DNA of 64,000 nucleotides, taken from NCBI GenBank assembly GCA_964512635.1, contig CAZEJB010000002.1:62001-126000 (forward strand). The letters are read 5' to 3'. A model generated the notes under the pieces. The model did no database searches. It was not told the DNA's origin and saw only the letters and a list, made by a program, of their open reading frames with translations. The position numbers and the translations under genes are program-made. Shown piece by piece: positions 41,619 through 51,060 of the stretch (position 1 is its first letter; each line of letters opens with the position of its first letter). The DNA is from JADZFO01 sp964512635 (GTDB lineage: Bacteria; 4484-113; JAFGCY01).

Positions 41619-43154
41619 TCAGCCCTGCTGGCCGTACTTGCCCTCTTCCACCCAGCCCGGGGCCGCGCTGTGCTTCGCCCCCGCAGCCAGCATCATGCGG
41701 CTGGCCTTCTGCAGCAGCTTTTTGTCCAGGCGGTCAGCGTTGTAGAGCAGCAGGTCGAGGGGCTGGCGGCCGTAGGTGCCGCGGGCATTCGGGTCGGCGC
41801 CGGCCGCCAGCAGGAGGCGCATCGAGGCAATCGAGGCGTGCACGTTGGCCTCGTGCAGCGGGGTCATGTCGTCTTTGTTGCGGGCGTTGACGTCCGCGCC
41901 GCCGTCGAGCAGCGCCCGGACCGCAGCCGGATTCTCAAAGTGGGCCGCCAGGTGCAGCGGTGTGTCCCCTTCCTCATCCCGGGCATCACAGCGCGCGCCA
42001 TGTTCCAGCAGGAGGCGTACAATCCGCGCCTCGCGGGTCTGGGTCAGGTCGCCGCCGGGCTCCGGATAACCCTTGCCCTCGGTCACCAGTGCATAGCGCT
42101 GCTGGTTGCCGCAGGTTGCGGCGCAGTGCAGCGGAGTCAGGCCGCGCTCGTCAGGGGCGTTGGGCGACATGCCGCCCTCCAGCAGGCTGCGGGCCAGGAT
42201 CACATCGCCCTCGACAGCGGCATGGTGCAGCAGCGAGCGGCCGTTGCGCCCCGAGCGCGGGACATCCCGCGCGCCGCGCGAGAGCAGCAGATCCACCATA
42301 CCGCGGCCGGCATGCTCGTAGGCCAGCTCGACCAGCGAGGGCACATTCGTCCCGGGGCTGTGGTTGGGGTCGACGCCATGATCCAGCAGCGCCAGCAGAG
42401 CGCGGCGCTTGTCGTTCAGCACGGCCAGCATCGCCGGTGTGCAGCCTTTGACCTCAGGAATTGCCGGGTTGGCCCCGGCGTTAAGCAGGATGTCGATGGC
42501 CGGGAGCTGCTCGGCCAGCACGGCATAATGCAGCGCGGTGAAGCCGGCCTCCGGCTCGCCGGAGGGGATAACCGCGTCAAGCTGGGCCTTATGCAGAATC
42601 AGCAGGTTGATGATCGGGATCTCGCCGGCGCGCGCGGCCAGCATCAGCGGGCTGCGGCCGGACTCGGGCAGCAGGTTTGGATCGGCGGCGCATTCCAGCA
42701 GCAGCCGGACCATATCCCAGTGTTCCTTGTAAGCAGCGAAGAAGAGGGGCGTGGAGCGGAAGCGCGTGCGCCGGTTGGGGTCGGCGCCCCAGTTCAGCAG
42801 CAGCCGCGCGGCTTCCAGATCGTTATTGATTGCCGCGATGTGCAGACCGGTGAACTGGCCGTCCCGGCGCTTGCGCGGCAGCTTGGAAGGCAGGTTGAAG
42901 GTGCGGTTGGGATTTGCCCCGTTGCGCAGCGCGGTTTCCACCAGGACGAGATCGTCCTCCATCAGGGCCGGACCGATATCGTGGCGGCGGTAGTACCAGA
43001 CGGCGACCAGCACAGCGATCACAGCCAGGCCCACGCCGCCGAGCATGAACCAATAGCTGGGGCTGATCTTCACGCCGTTTGCACCAGCAAAGATGCGCAG
43101 CGCCTGAGAGATGGCGACAAACACCAAAACGCGCACCCACCAGTGCCGTAGCAT
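41619..43154 (-). CDS. Membrane-anchored ankyrin-repeat protein
   Basis: 511 aa. Two N-terminal hydrophobic helices (about 6-22 and 35-53) precede about eleven ankyrin repeats, shown by recurrent ends such as NGANPNR, WGADPNR, CAADPNL, HGVDPNH, GGADVNA and AGADPNA, and TPLHxAA starts. It is a protein-protein interaction scaffold on the cytoplasmic or periplasmic face. The start ATG 43154 is preceded by TAGACT (43163-43168) with 8 nt between, a near-leaderless promoter, so it may be transcribed independently of the atp operon that ends 72 bp upstream. Confidence 0.85.
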   Translation of the reverse strand: MLRHWWVRVLVFVAISQALRIFAGANGVKISPSYWFMLGGVGLAVIAVLVAVWYYRRHDIGPALMEDDLVLVETALRNGANPNRTFNLPSKLPRKRRDGQFTGLHIAAINNDLEAARLLLNWGADPNRRTRFRSTPLFFAAYKEHWDMVRLLLECAADPNLLPESGRSPLMLAARAGEIPIINLLILHKAQLDAVIPSGEPEAGFTALHYAVLAEQLPAIDILLNAGANPAIPEVKGCTPAMLAVLNDKRRALLALLDHGVDPNHSPGTNVPSLVELAYEHAGRGMVDLLLSRGARDVPRSGRNGRSLLHHAAVEGDVILARSLLEGGMSPNAPDERGLTPLHCAATCGNQQRYALVTEGKGYPEPGGDLTQTREARIVRLLLEHGARCDARDEEGDTPLHLAAHFENPAAVRALLDGGADVNARNKDDMTPLHEANVHASIASMRLLLAAGADPNARGTYGRQPLDLLLYNADRLDKKLLQKASRMMLAAGAKHSAAPGWVEEGKYGQQG

Positions 43155-43225
43155 CAGGGATTAGTCTACCAGAGCGGGTGCATCTGCGTCGCGGCAGGAT
43201 CCAGGTTGAACAGAGCTTCCGTGTC

Positions 43226-43660
43226 TTAGACCATACTGGTCGGCTTGCTGCGGGCCAATTCCGCCGCGCGGCGGCGGCTTTGCGCCTTGCGCAGGGCGAC
43301 CTGGGCCCGCTCGATGTCGATGTTGGCGAACTTGCCGGAGAGGCGTTCGCGGGCGCGGGTCTCGGATTCCGTAGCGCGGATGGTGTCAATGGTGGCGCCC
43401 ATTTCGGCGGCCTCGGCCAGGACGGTAACGCCCTCGCGGCTGACTTCGACGAAGCCGCCCGAGACGGCGATTACATCAACCACCACTTCGCCGGGGGTCT
43501 TGATCGACAGCGTGCCGATGCCCATGCCGGCGACCAGCGGGGCGTGCCCCTGCCAGACGCCGAAATAGCCGTCCAGACCAGGGACGATCACACTGACCGC
43601 CCGCCCGCTCCAGACCTCACCATCAGGGGTGACCACTTGTACCGCGAAATCGTTTGACAT
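43226..43660 (-). CDS. atpC: ATP synthase F1 epsilon subunit
   Basis: 144 aa. Beta-sandwich N domain (FAVQVVTPDGEVWSGRAVSVIVPGLDGYFGVWQGHAPLVAGMGIG) with the family's GxFGVLPGHAP-like segment, then a C-terminal helix pair (AQVALRKAQSRRRAAEL). It is part of the rotor stalk and regulates ATP hydrolysis. Last atp gene; separated from atpD by the four-helix-bundle cassette, which is unusual since atpD-atpC are normally adjacent. Confidence 0.93.
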   Translation of the reverse strand: MSNDFAVQVVTPDGEVWSGRAVSVIVPGLDGYFGVWQGHAPLVAGMGIGTLSIKTPGEVVVDVIAVSGGFVEVSREGVTVLAEAAEMGATIDTIRATESETRARERLSGKFANIDIERAQVALRKAQSRRRAAELARSKPTSMV

Positions 43661-43670
43661 TTCAGATCCT

Positions 43671-44170
43671 AGTGCACAGTGCTCAGTGCTCAGTGCTCAG
43701 TGGCTTGCGGCCGGAGGCCGCTCCAGAATTCTTGCTCTTAACGGTTCGGATCGAAGCCGTCATCATCCTTGCGATCTCGGTGCTTTCCCTGAACAAAGGC
43801 TCAAGTTCACTTGAGGCAATCACCTTTGCCCGCAGAAGCAGTTCCAGCCAATAACCACTCTCCTCAAGTTCCTGCATGCAGCTTTCAAGCTTACTGATGA
43901 ACTCTGCGTTGCTTCGCGCTCTGCAGGCCTCACGGTACTGTGCTCCAACCGAGGTAGCACTTCTAAGCAGTTGCCGCCCTATCACCTCAGCCACTGTAGT
44001 CCGGGGCAGCTTGCCATGCAACTTGACCACGCTTAATCCAAAGTCCATGGTTCGCTCAGCTAAAGGGCCCGCGGGCTGTTTCCTCTCAGCCAGAAATGGA
44101 TACTCCACTTGCTCCGACGGCCCTTTCATCCTCGCCTCCACTGCGCACTGAGCACTGCGCATTGAGCACT
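43671..44170. mobile_element. Four-helix-bundle cassette bounded by inverted heptamer repeats
   Basis: The left end (43671-43698) has AGTGCAC and three AGTGCTC heptamers; the right end (44136-44170) has five heptamers of the complementary type (GAGCACT, GCGCACT, GCGCATT, CTCCACT). The two ends are thus inverted repeats of about 30 bp around one gene, within a spacer between atpD and atpC that in most bacteria is only a few bases. The layout suggests an inserted cassette. No transposase is encoded; mobility is inferred. Confidence 0.5.
43683..44129 (-). CDS. S23-type four-helix bundle protein
   Basis: 148 aa from ATG 44129 (GGAGGCGAGG before it). It shows the TIGR02436 (23S rRNA intervening-sequence protein) pattern: MDFGLSVVKLHGKLPRTT, VIGRQLLRSATSVGAQYREACRARSNAEFISKLESCMQELEESGYWLELL, then a final helix. 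Relatives include the S23 proteins in 23S rRNA inserts and the Avd accessory protein of diversity-generating retroelements; no reverse transcriptase is nearby. The last residues are coded by the left inverted repeat. Molecular role is not established in the family; nucleic-acid binding is inferred from relatives. Confidence 0.85.
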   Translation of the reverse strand: MKGPSEQVEYPFLAERKQPAGPLAERTMDFGLSVVKLHGKLPRTTVAEVIGRQLLRSATSVGAQYREACRARSNAEFISKLESCMQELEESGYWLELLLRAKVIASSELEPLFRESTEIARMMTASIRTVKSKNSGAASGRKPLSTEH

Positions 44171-44176
44171 CGACTC

Positions 44177-45601
44177 TTAGCCGCGCATCTTCTCGGCCTT
44201 TTCGATCACGTCTTCAATGCCGCCGACCATGTAGAAGGCCTGCTCGGGCAGATCGTCATGCTTGCCGTCCAGGACCTCGCCAAATGAGCGCACCGTCTCG
44301 CTCAGGCGGACATACTTGCCCGCCTGGCCGGTGAAGGGCTCGGCGACGAAGAAGGGCTGGCTGAGGAACTTCTGCAGGCGGCGCGCACGGCCGACGACGA
44401 TCTTGTCCTCTTCGCTCAGCTCTTCGATACCCAGGATCGCGATGATGTCCTGCAGGTCCTTGTAGCGCTGCAGAGTCTGCTGCACGCCGCGGGCCACGCG
44501 GTAGTGCTCGTCGCCCACAACCAGCGGGTCGAGAATACGGCTGGTGGAGGCCAGCGGGTCAACCGCCGGATAGATACCAAGGTCGGTCAGGCGGCGCTCC
44601 AGGTTCGTGGTGGCGTCCAGGTGGGTGAAGGTGTTGGCCGGCGCAGGGTCGGTATAGTCGTCCGCCGGTACATAGACCGCCTGGATCGAGGTGATCGAGC
44701 CGCGCTTGGTGGAGGTAATGCGTTCCTGCATCGCGCCCATCTCGACCTGCAGGGTCGGCTGGTAACCCACCGCGGAGGGCAGGCGGCCCAGCAGCGCGGA
44801 CACTTCGGAACCGGCCTGGGTGAAGCGGAAGATGTTGTCGATGAAGAGCAGCACGTCCTGGCCCTCTTCATCGCGGAAGTACTCAGCCATCGTCAGGCCG
44901 GTCAGGGCGACACGCAGACGCGCCCCGGGGGGCTCGTTCATCTGGCCGAAGACCATGACGGTCTGCTTGATTACGCCGGACTCGGTCATTTCCAGCAGCA
45001 GGTCATTACCCTCGCGGGTGCGCTCGCCGACGCCGGCGAAAACGGACTTGCCGGAGTGCTCGGTGGCGATGTTACGGATCAGCTCCTGGATCAGCACGGT
45101 CTTGCCGACGCCCGCTCCGCCGAAGAGGCCGATCTTGCCGCCCTTGAGGTAGGGCGCCAGCAGATCGACAACCTTGATGCCGGTCTCGAGGACCTCGGCA
45201 CTGGTGGCCTGTTCGGTCAGCGGCGGAGCATCACGGTGGATCGGATACTGCTTCTGGCTGACCACCGGGCCGCGCTCATCAATCGGCACTCCCAGCACGT
45301 TGAACAGGCGGCCGAGGCAGGGCTCGCCCACCGGGATGGTGATCGGTCCGCCGAGGTCGATGGCGTCCATCCCGCGGCGCAGGCCGTCGGTGTTTTCCAT
45401 GCAGATGCACTTGACCAGGTTGTCGCCAAGATGCTGGGCAACCTCGGAGATGATCCGCTCGCCGGATTCCGGGTGCACAACCTCAACCGCGTTGTAGATC
45501 GCGGGCAGCTGCCCCTCGGGGAACTCCACGCTCAGCGTCGGGCCGATGATCTCAACGATCTTGCCCACCGTGCCTTTCGCTGCCGTTGCCACTGCACTCA
45601 T
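44177..45601 (-). CDS. atpD: ATP synthase F1 beta subunit
   Basis: 474 aa, catalytic subunit. Walker A GGAGVGKT, the catalytic Glu in GERTREGNDLL, Walker B VLLFIDNIFRF, and the ALLGRLPSAVGYQPTL block are all present. ATG 45601 was preferred over 45607 because AGGAG lies 8 nt before it against only 2 nt for the first ATG. In this operon atpD is separated from atpG by a secreted-protein gene and from atpC by the four-helix-bundle cassette. Confidence 0.97.
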   Translation of the reverse strand: MSAVATAAKGTVGKIVEIIGPTLSVEFPEGQLPAIYNAVEVVHPESGERIISEVAQHLGDNLVKCICMENTDGLRRGMDAIDLGGPITIPVGEPCLGRLFNVLGVPIDERGPVVSQKQYPIHRDAPPLTEQATSAEVLETGIKVVDLLAPYLKGGKIGLFGGAGVGKTVLIQELIRNIATEHSGKSVFAGVGERTREGNDLLLEMTESGVIKQTVMVFGQMNEPPGARLRVALTGLTMAEYFRDEEGQDVLLFIDNIFRFTQAGSEVSALLGRLPSAVGYQPTLQVEMGAMQERITSTKRGSITSIQAVYVPADDYTDPAPANTFTHLDATTNLERRLTDLGIYPAVDPLASTSRILDPLVVGDEHYRVARGVQQTLQRYKDLQDIIAILGIEELSEEDKIVVGRARRLQKFLSQPFFVAEPFTGQAGKYVRLSETVRSFGEVLDGKHDDLPEQAFYMVGGIEDVIEKAEKMRG

Positions 45602-45667
45602 TGCCATTGCTCCTGTGTTAGCGGACCTGGGTCCGCGCTCCTGTGGGGCCAGTCCCGCCCCGGGGGT

Positions 45668-46504
45668 TTACTGCTGCTTGGGCTTCTTCGCCGCACTGGC
45701 AGCAGCCGCGTCACGCGCCTTGATCAGCGCGTTGTAGTCCGCATCTGTGAGGCCGAAGGAGTTGTCGAGAATGATGGCGATGAGTCCGCCGTACTGCTCG
45801 CGCTGTTCCTTGCTGACCAGGATCTTGATCATCCAGGGCGTGTCGCCCGTGAAAGTGCTGAAGGTGTAAAGCACCGCGCCCTTCGCGTTGGCCATGCCCT
45901 TGGGCGGGGCAACTTCGTAGAAGATCGGCACGAAGTACTGCACCGGGCGGCCCGGGCGCACCGTGCGCTTGCCGGTCTTCTCATCAATGGCGAAGCCGTA
46001 GGGCAGCGCCTTGATGTCCGGACGCTTGGTGATCATCTTGTTGCCCGACTTGATGTTGAGGCTCATCTGGGTGTTGAGGAAGGCCCAGAAGCGCTTGGCC
46101 CGCTCTTCCTTGCGGGCTTCGTCGGTCGTGCCGGCCGGCAGGTCGCGGGTCAGGCCACCGTCGAAGATGTCGACCTCGAAGATCATGTCCGTCGGGTCGG
46201 TCGGCTTTTCAGTCGGCGCTGTCGAAGTCAGGACATAGATCGGCAGGCCTTCCTTGACCTTGTTGGTCTTGGGATCCCGGCCCTGCTCCTGCAGCACCCA
46301 GTTCTTGGGCAGCACGAAGTGGGCATGGATGCCGAACTTGTCGATCTTGTAGGTGTTAATGTCCTTGGTGAGCTGCTCGAGGGTCATTACGACCGATCCG
46401 ATCGCTCCCGGAGGGGCATCATTCCCCTGGGCGAATGCCGGCGCGAGCAGCAGCAGCGCCGCCAGCGGCGCCAAGAGCAGACTCCTGTAAAAGCTTGTCA
46501 ACAT
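45668..46504 (-). CDS. Exported protein encoded between atpG and atpD, unknown function
   Basis: 278 aa from ATG 46504 (AAAGGGGGTTTCAGAG before it). A signal peptide (FYRSLLLAPLAALLLLAPAFAQG) precedes a soluble domain with FGIHAHFVLPKNWVLQEQGRDP, DMIFEVDIFDGGL, PVQYFVPIFYEVAPP and TPWMIKILVSKEQREQYGG, ending in a Lys/Ala tail. The wording recalls periplasmic proteins that assess protein stability or lipoprotein folding, but I recognise no family. It sits where atpD normally follows atpG directly. Confidence 0.8.
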   Translation of the reverse strand: MLTSFYRSLLLAPLAALLLLAPAFAQGNDAPPGAIGSVVMTLEQLTKDINTYKIDKFGIHAHFVLPKNWVLQEQGRDPKTNKVKEGLPIYVLTSTAPTEKPTDPTDMIFEVDIFDGGLTRDLPAGTTDEARKEERAKRFWAFLNTQMSLNIKSGNKMITKRPDIKALPYGFAIDEKTGKRTVRPGRPVQYFVPIFYEVAPPKGMANAKGAVLYTFSTFTGDTPWMIKILVSKEQREQYGGLIAIILDNSFGLTDADYNALIKARDAAAASAAKKPKQQ

Positions 46505-46550
46505 CTCTGAAACCCCCTTTCTTCCAACCCCAACCGAAGACAATAAGCGC

Positions 46551-47441
46551 CTAACCCTTAAGCGCCTCGGCACCGCCGACGATATCAAGCAGCTCCAGAG
46601 TAATGCCGGCCTGGCGGGCCTTGTTGTACTGGAGCGTCAGATCGCTGATCATGTCGCCCGCCGCCTTGGTGGCATTCTCCATCGCCACCATGCGCGAGCC
46701 GTTTTCCGAAGTGAAGTTCTCCAGCGCCGCCTGGAACAGCACGGTCTGGAAGTAACGCGGGAGCAGGACCTCCAGCAGCGCTTCGGGACTCGGCTCGAGG
46801 CTGACGTCCTCGCGGAAGGCGCTGCTTTGTGTGTCCTGCGCGGCCGGCGCCTCAATCGGAAGCAGGCGCACGGCAGTAGGAATGTTCTTGACGACGTTAA
46901 CGAAGCGCGCGTAGATCAGGTGCACTTCGCTGACCTGCTGGCCCATGTAGGCACTGGTCAGGAGATTCACCAGCGGCTTCATATCGGCGAAGCTGCTTTT
47001 GTGGGTATAGCTGGCGAAGAAATCACGCTTGGCCAGGCCGCGGCTCTTGAAGTACTGGTAGCCCTTGCGGCCGACGAGGACCAGATCGACTTCGCGGCCA
47101 AGGCTCTGCTGCTGGCGCAGGAAGTCCTCCGCCCGGCGGATGAGGTTCGTGTTGAAGCTGCCGCAGAGGCCCTTGTCGCTGGTGAAAAGCACCAGCATGA
47201 CCCGCGGCACATCCGGCGCGATATGGCGCAGGAAGGGATGCTCGAAACTGCCGCCGGAAGTGACATCGCCAAGGCGCTGCATGACGCGGCGCAGGGTGTC
47301 GCTGTAGGGGCGGCTGGCCTGGGTGCGGCCTTCACTTTTGCGCAGACGGGCGGCGGCCACCATCTTCATGGCCTTGGTGATCTGCTGCGTATTCTTGACG
47401 GATTTTATCCGCCGACGGATCTCCTTGCCGCCCTTAGCCAC
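46551..47441 (-). CDS. atpG: ATP synthase F1 gamma subunit
   Basis: 296 aa, central rotor shaft. N-terminal helix GGKEIRRRIKSVKNTQQITKAMKMVAAARLRKS and C-terminal helix ENATKAAGDMISDLTLQYNKARQAGITLELLDIVGGAEAL are the conserved coiled coil; the Rossmann-like middle has VLFTSDKGLCGSFN. It overlaps the preceding unknown gene by 8 bp, showing tight coupling. Confidence 0.96.
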   Translation of the reverse strand: MAKGGKEIRRRIKSVKNTQQITKAMKMVAAARLRKSEGRTQASRPYSDTLRRVMQRLGDVTSGGSFEHPFLRHIAPDVPRVMLVLFTSDKGLCGSFNTNLIRRAEDFLRQQQSLGREVDLVLVGRKGYQYFKSRGLAKRDFFASYTHKSSFADMKPLVNLLTSAYMGQQVSEVHLIYARFVNVVKNIPTAVRLLPIEAPAAQDTQSSAFREDVSLEPSPEALLEVLLPRYFQTVLFQAALENFTSENGSRMVAMENATKAAGDMISDLTLQYNKARQAGITLELLDIVGGAEALKG

Positions 47442-47985
47442 GCTTCTTCTCCTTGCTTGTCCTGGCGCTGCCCGCTCCGTTCTTGCCGGATCCGGCCTGC
47501 GCCTTCACTTTGTCCTTCGTCTTCGCCGGGGTGCCCGTCAGCGGGCTTTGCTGCACCGGCACCGTGATTTTCCCGCCACCGCCCGGGGTTGCGATCCTGC
47601 CGGATGTGCTGTCCGGGCCCATCTCCACCATGTGGCGGCGGAAGCCGATCTCGGTCTCATCCACCCCGGGCCGGTAGTTCATCCGGTCCGGGAACTGCAG
47701 GATGGTCTGGATATAGCCCCACTGGATCAGCACCGCAGCCCGGTGGCAGACCTCGGCCCGCTTTTCCGGCGGGATATAGGCCCCCTGGTCGTCATAGACC
47801 GGAATGGTGCAGTAGCTCGGGTTTTCAATCCACAAACCAAAACTGTCCAGCCCGAGCACCATGGCGACAAAACGCTCGCTTTCGATGCCCTGGACGGACA
47901 GCAGTTCGTAGGCCTCGCGATGCAGATGTACCAGCACCCGGGTGCCGAGTACGGTCTCCATCGTTATGGCCTGACGTTCCGCCAT
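47434..47985 (-). CDS. Unknown protein between atpA and atpG
   Basis: 183 aa. About 125 residues look like a compact beta domain (VLGTRVLVHLHREAYELLSVQGIES, MVLGLDSFGLWIENPSYCTIPVYD) and the last 50 are a Lys/Gly/Thr-rich, basic tail. No signal peptide or membrane helix. It starts 3 bp after the atpA stop and overlaps atpG by 8 bp, so it is a real, coupled member of the operon and could concern assembly or regulation of F1. Family not recognised. Confidence 0.8.
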   Translation of the reverse strand: MAERQAITMETVLGTRVLVHLHREAYELLSVQGIESERFVAMVLGLDSFGLWIENPSYCTIPVYDDQGAYIPPEKRAEVCHRAAVLIQWGYIQTILQFPDRMNYRPGVDETEIGFRRHMVEMGPDSTSGRIATPGGGGKITVPVQQSPLTGTPAKTKDKVKAQAGSGKNGAGSARTSKEKKRG

Positions 47986-47988
47986 CCT

Positions 47989-49635
<1,647 letters not shown>

Positions 49636-49699
49636 AACGATGCCTCACCATTGTCCGGGCCACTGGAGCGGCCCAAACTTGCCAATCCAAACAATTCAT

Positions 49700-49718
49700 G
49701 CGGCCGCCGGGCGGCCGC
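49700..49718 (-). promoter_or_regulatory. Hairpin in the atpH-atpA spacer
   Basis: GCGGCCG / CGGCCGC with a 5-nt loop sits in the 98-bp gap between atpH and atpA, the largest gap in the F0-alpha part. No T tail, so it more likely affects mRNA processing or differential expression. Confidence 0.4.
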
Positions 49719-49733
49719 GGTTACTTTCGAACT

Positions 49734-50288
49734 TTAGAGTCCCTGGCGCACAACACGGTCGAGCCGGCTGCGCAGGGCCTGCATCCGGCTGGAGACAGTC
49801 CCGTCGAGCACCAGGTTGCGGCCCAGGCGCACCATCACCCCGCCGAGCAGGGAGGGGTCGACCTGAGCGGTGATCCGCAGCTGGCCATAGGCGCTGAAGC
49901 GCTTGAGCTGATCTTCGATCGCCTGCTGCTGTTCCGCACTGAGCGGGACGGCGCTGACGATGGTCGCTTCCTCGACGCCGCGGCTCTGGTCCGTCAGCAC
50001 ATCGAAGTGCTCCATGATCTGGGGCAGCTCACCGATGCGCTTCTTGTCCACCAGCAGCATCAGCAGATTCACCATCAGCGGGTCAAGCCGGCCGCCGAAC
50101 TGCTTGCGCAGGACGTCCTTCTTGCGTTCCGCGGGAATCTGCGGGCTGGTCAGAAAGTCCTTGACCAGGCGGTCGTCGAAGAGCCGCGCGACACTCTTGG
50201 CCTCGGCGTCGACTTTCTCGACCCGGCCGGCCTCGAGCACCGCTGCGAACAGGGCTACCGCATAGCGCTTGGCTACCGTCGACAGCAT
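49734..50288 (-). CDS. atpH: ATP synthase F1 delta subunit
   Basis: 184 aa, peripheral stalk subunit that ties alpha to b. N-terminal helical domain (VAKRYAVALFAAVLEAGRVE, FLTSPQIPAERKKDVL) and C-terminal domain with DPSLLGGVMVRLGRNLVLDGTVSSRMQALRSRL. Its start is 1 bp after the atpF stop. Confidence 0.95.
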   Translation of the reverse strand: MLSTVAKRYAVALFAAVLEAGRVEKVDAEAKSVARLFDDRLVKDFLTSPQIPAERKKDVLRKQFGGRLDPLMVNLLMLLVDKKRIGELPQIMEHFDVLTDQSRGVEEATIVSAVPLSAEQQQAIEDQLKRFSAYGQLRITAQVDPSLLGGVMVRLGRNLVLDGTVSSRMQALRSRLDRVVRQGL

Positions 50289-50289
50289 G

Positions 50290-50790
50290 CTAGTTCAGCC
50301 TCTTGAGATCGTCGATGAAGCCGGCGACCAGCTTGTCGTGCTGGCCACGGTCCAGGCCATCCTTGAGCACGCGGTTGGAGATGTCGAAGCTCAGGCCGAC
50401 CGCGGCTTCCCGCAGTTCGGCAATCGCCTTTTCCTTCTCGCGCTGGATGTCTTCCTGGGTCTTGGCCAGCAGCTTTTCACGCTGCCCCTCGGCTTCAATG
50501 CGAATCTGCTCGGCCATCTGCTTGCCGCGGTCGAGGGATTCCTGCAGCTTGGACTGCGCCTCCGCCTGGATCTGCGCCAGATGGGCCTCATAGTCGGCCT
50601 TCATCTTCGCCACTTCCTGGCGGGCCTCATCCACTTCGCGGAAGGCCTGCTCGATGCTGTCCCGGCGCTCGTCAACAACGTTCAGCACGGCCCCGAAGAG
50701 AGACTTCCTCAGGAACATCCACAGAACGATGAAGCCGATCGCGCTGGAAACCAGCAGCGGAAAGTTGATTAGCTTGAGAATTTCGCCCAA
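50290..50790 (-). CDS. atpF: ATP synthase F0 b subunit
   Basis: 166 aa. One N-terminal membrane helix (LINFPLLVSSAIGFIVLWMFL) followed by a long charged helix (RDSIEQAFREVDEARQEVAKMKADYEAHLAQIQAEAQSKL and more) that forms the right-handed coiled coil of the outer stalk. A single b gene, no b'. Confidence 0.95.
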   Translation of the reverse strand: MGEILKLINFPLLVSSAIGFIVLWMFLRKSLFGAVLNVVDERRDSIEQAFREVDEARQEVAKMKADYEAHLAQIQAEAQSKLQESLDRGKQMAEQIRIEAEGQREKLLAKTQEDIQREKEKAIAELREAAVGLSFDISNRVLKDGLDRGQHDKLVAGFIDDLKRLN

Positions 50791-50800
50791 GGTTTCCTTC

Positions 50801-51034
50801 CTACTGGATCTTGCCCATCAGAACGAAGGCAAGGACCAGGGCATAGATCGCCAGCGCCTCGATGAACGCCGCGCCGATCAGCATCGCGGTCTGAATCTTG
50901 CCGATGGCTTCCGGCTGGCGGCCCATGGCTTCCATGGCACCGTTGACGGCGTTGCCGATACCAAGACCGGCACCAAAGGCAGCCAGACCCAGGCCGATAG
51001 GCAAAGCCAGACCCAGTGCAGCTCCTGCTTCCAT
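50801..51034 (-). CDS. atpE: ATP synthase F0 c subunit
   Basis: 77 aa hairpin of two membrane helices. Helix 1 has the glycine motif GAGLGIGNAVNG; loop RQPE; helix 2 has the ion-binding Glu59 in FIEALAIYALVL. The residues after Glu59 are Ala-Leu rather than the Ser-Thr of sodium-binding rings, and helix 1 lacks the Gln in the usual place, so a proton-coupled enzyme is likely. Confidence 0.96.
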   Translation of the reverse strand: MEAGAALGLALPIGLGLAAFGAGLGIGNAVNGAMEAMGRQPEAIGKIQTAMLIGAAFIEALAIYALVLAFVLMGKIQ

Positions 51035-51060
51035 AACTCTACTCCTCTTAATACAGTTGT

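Noticed and set aside
43671..44170. Diversity-generating retroelement
   Set aside because: The four-helix-bundle protein is related to Avd, but there is no reverse transcriptase and I see no template/variable repeat pair in the window.
44504..46510. A 668-codon plus-strand frame across atpD and its neighbour
   Set aside because: It lies antisense to the ATP synthase beta gene and the exported protein gene; composition is typical of shadow frames in GC-rich DNA.
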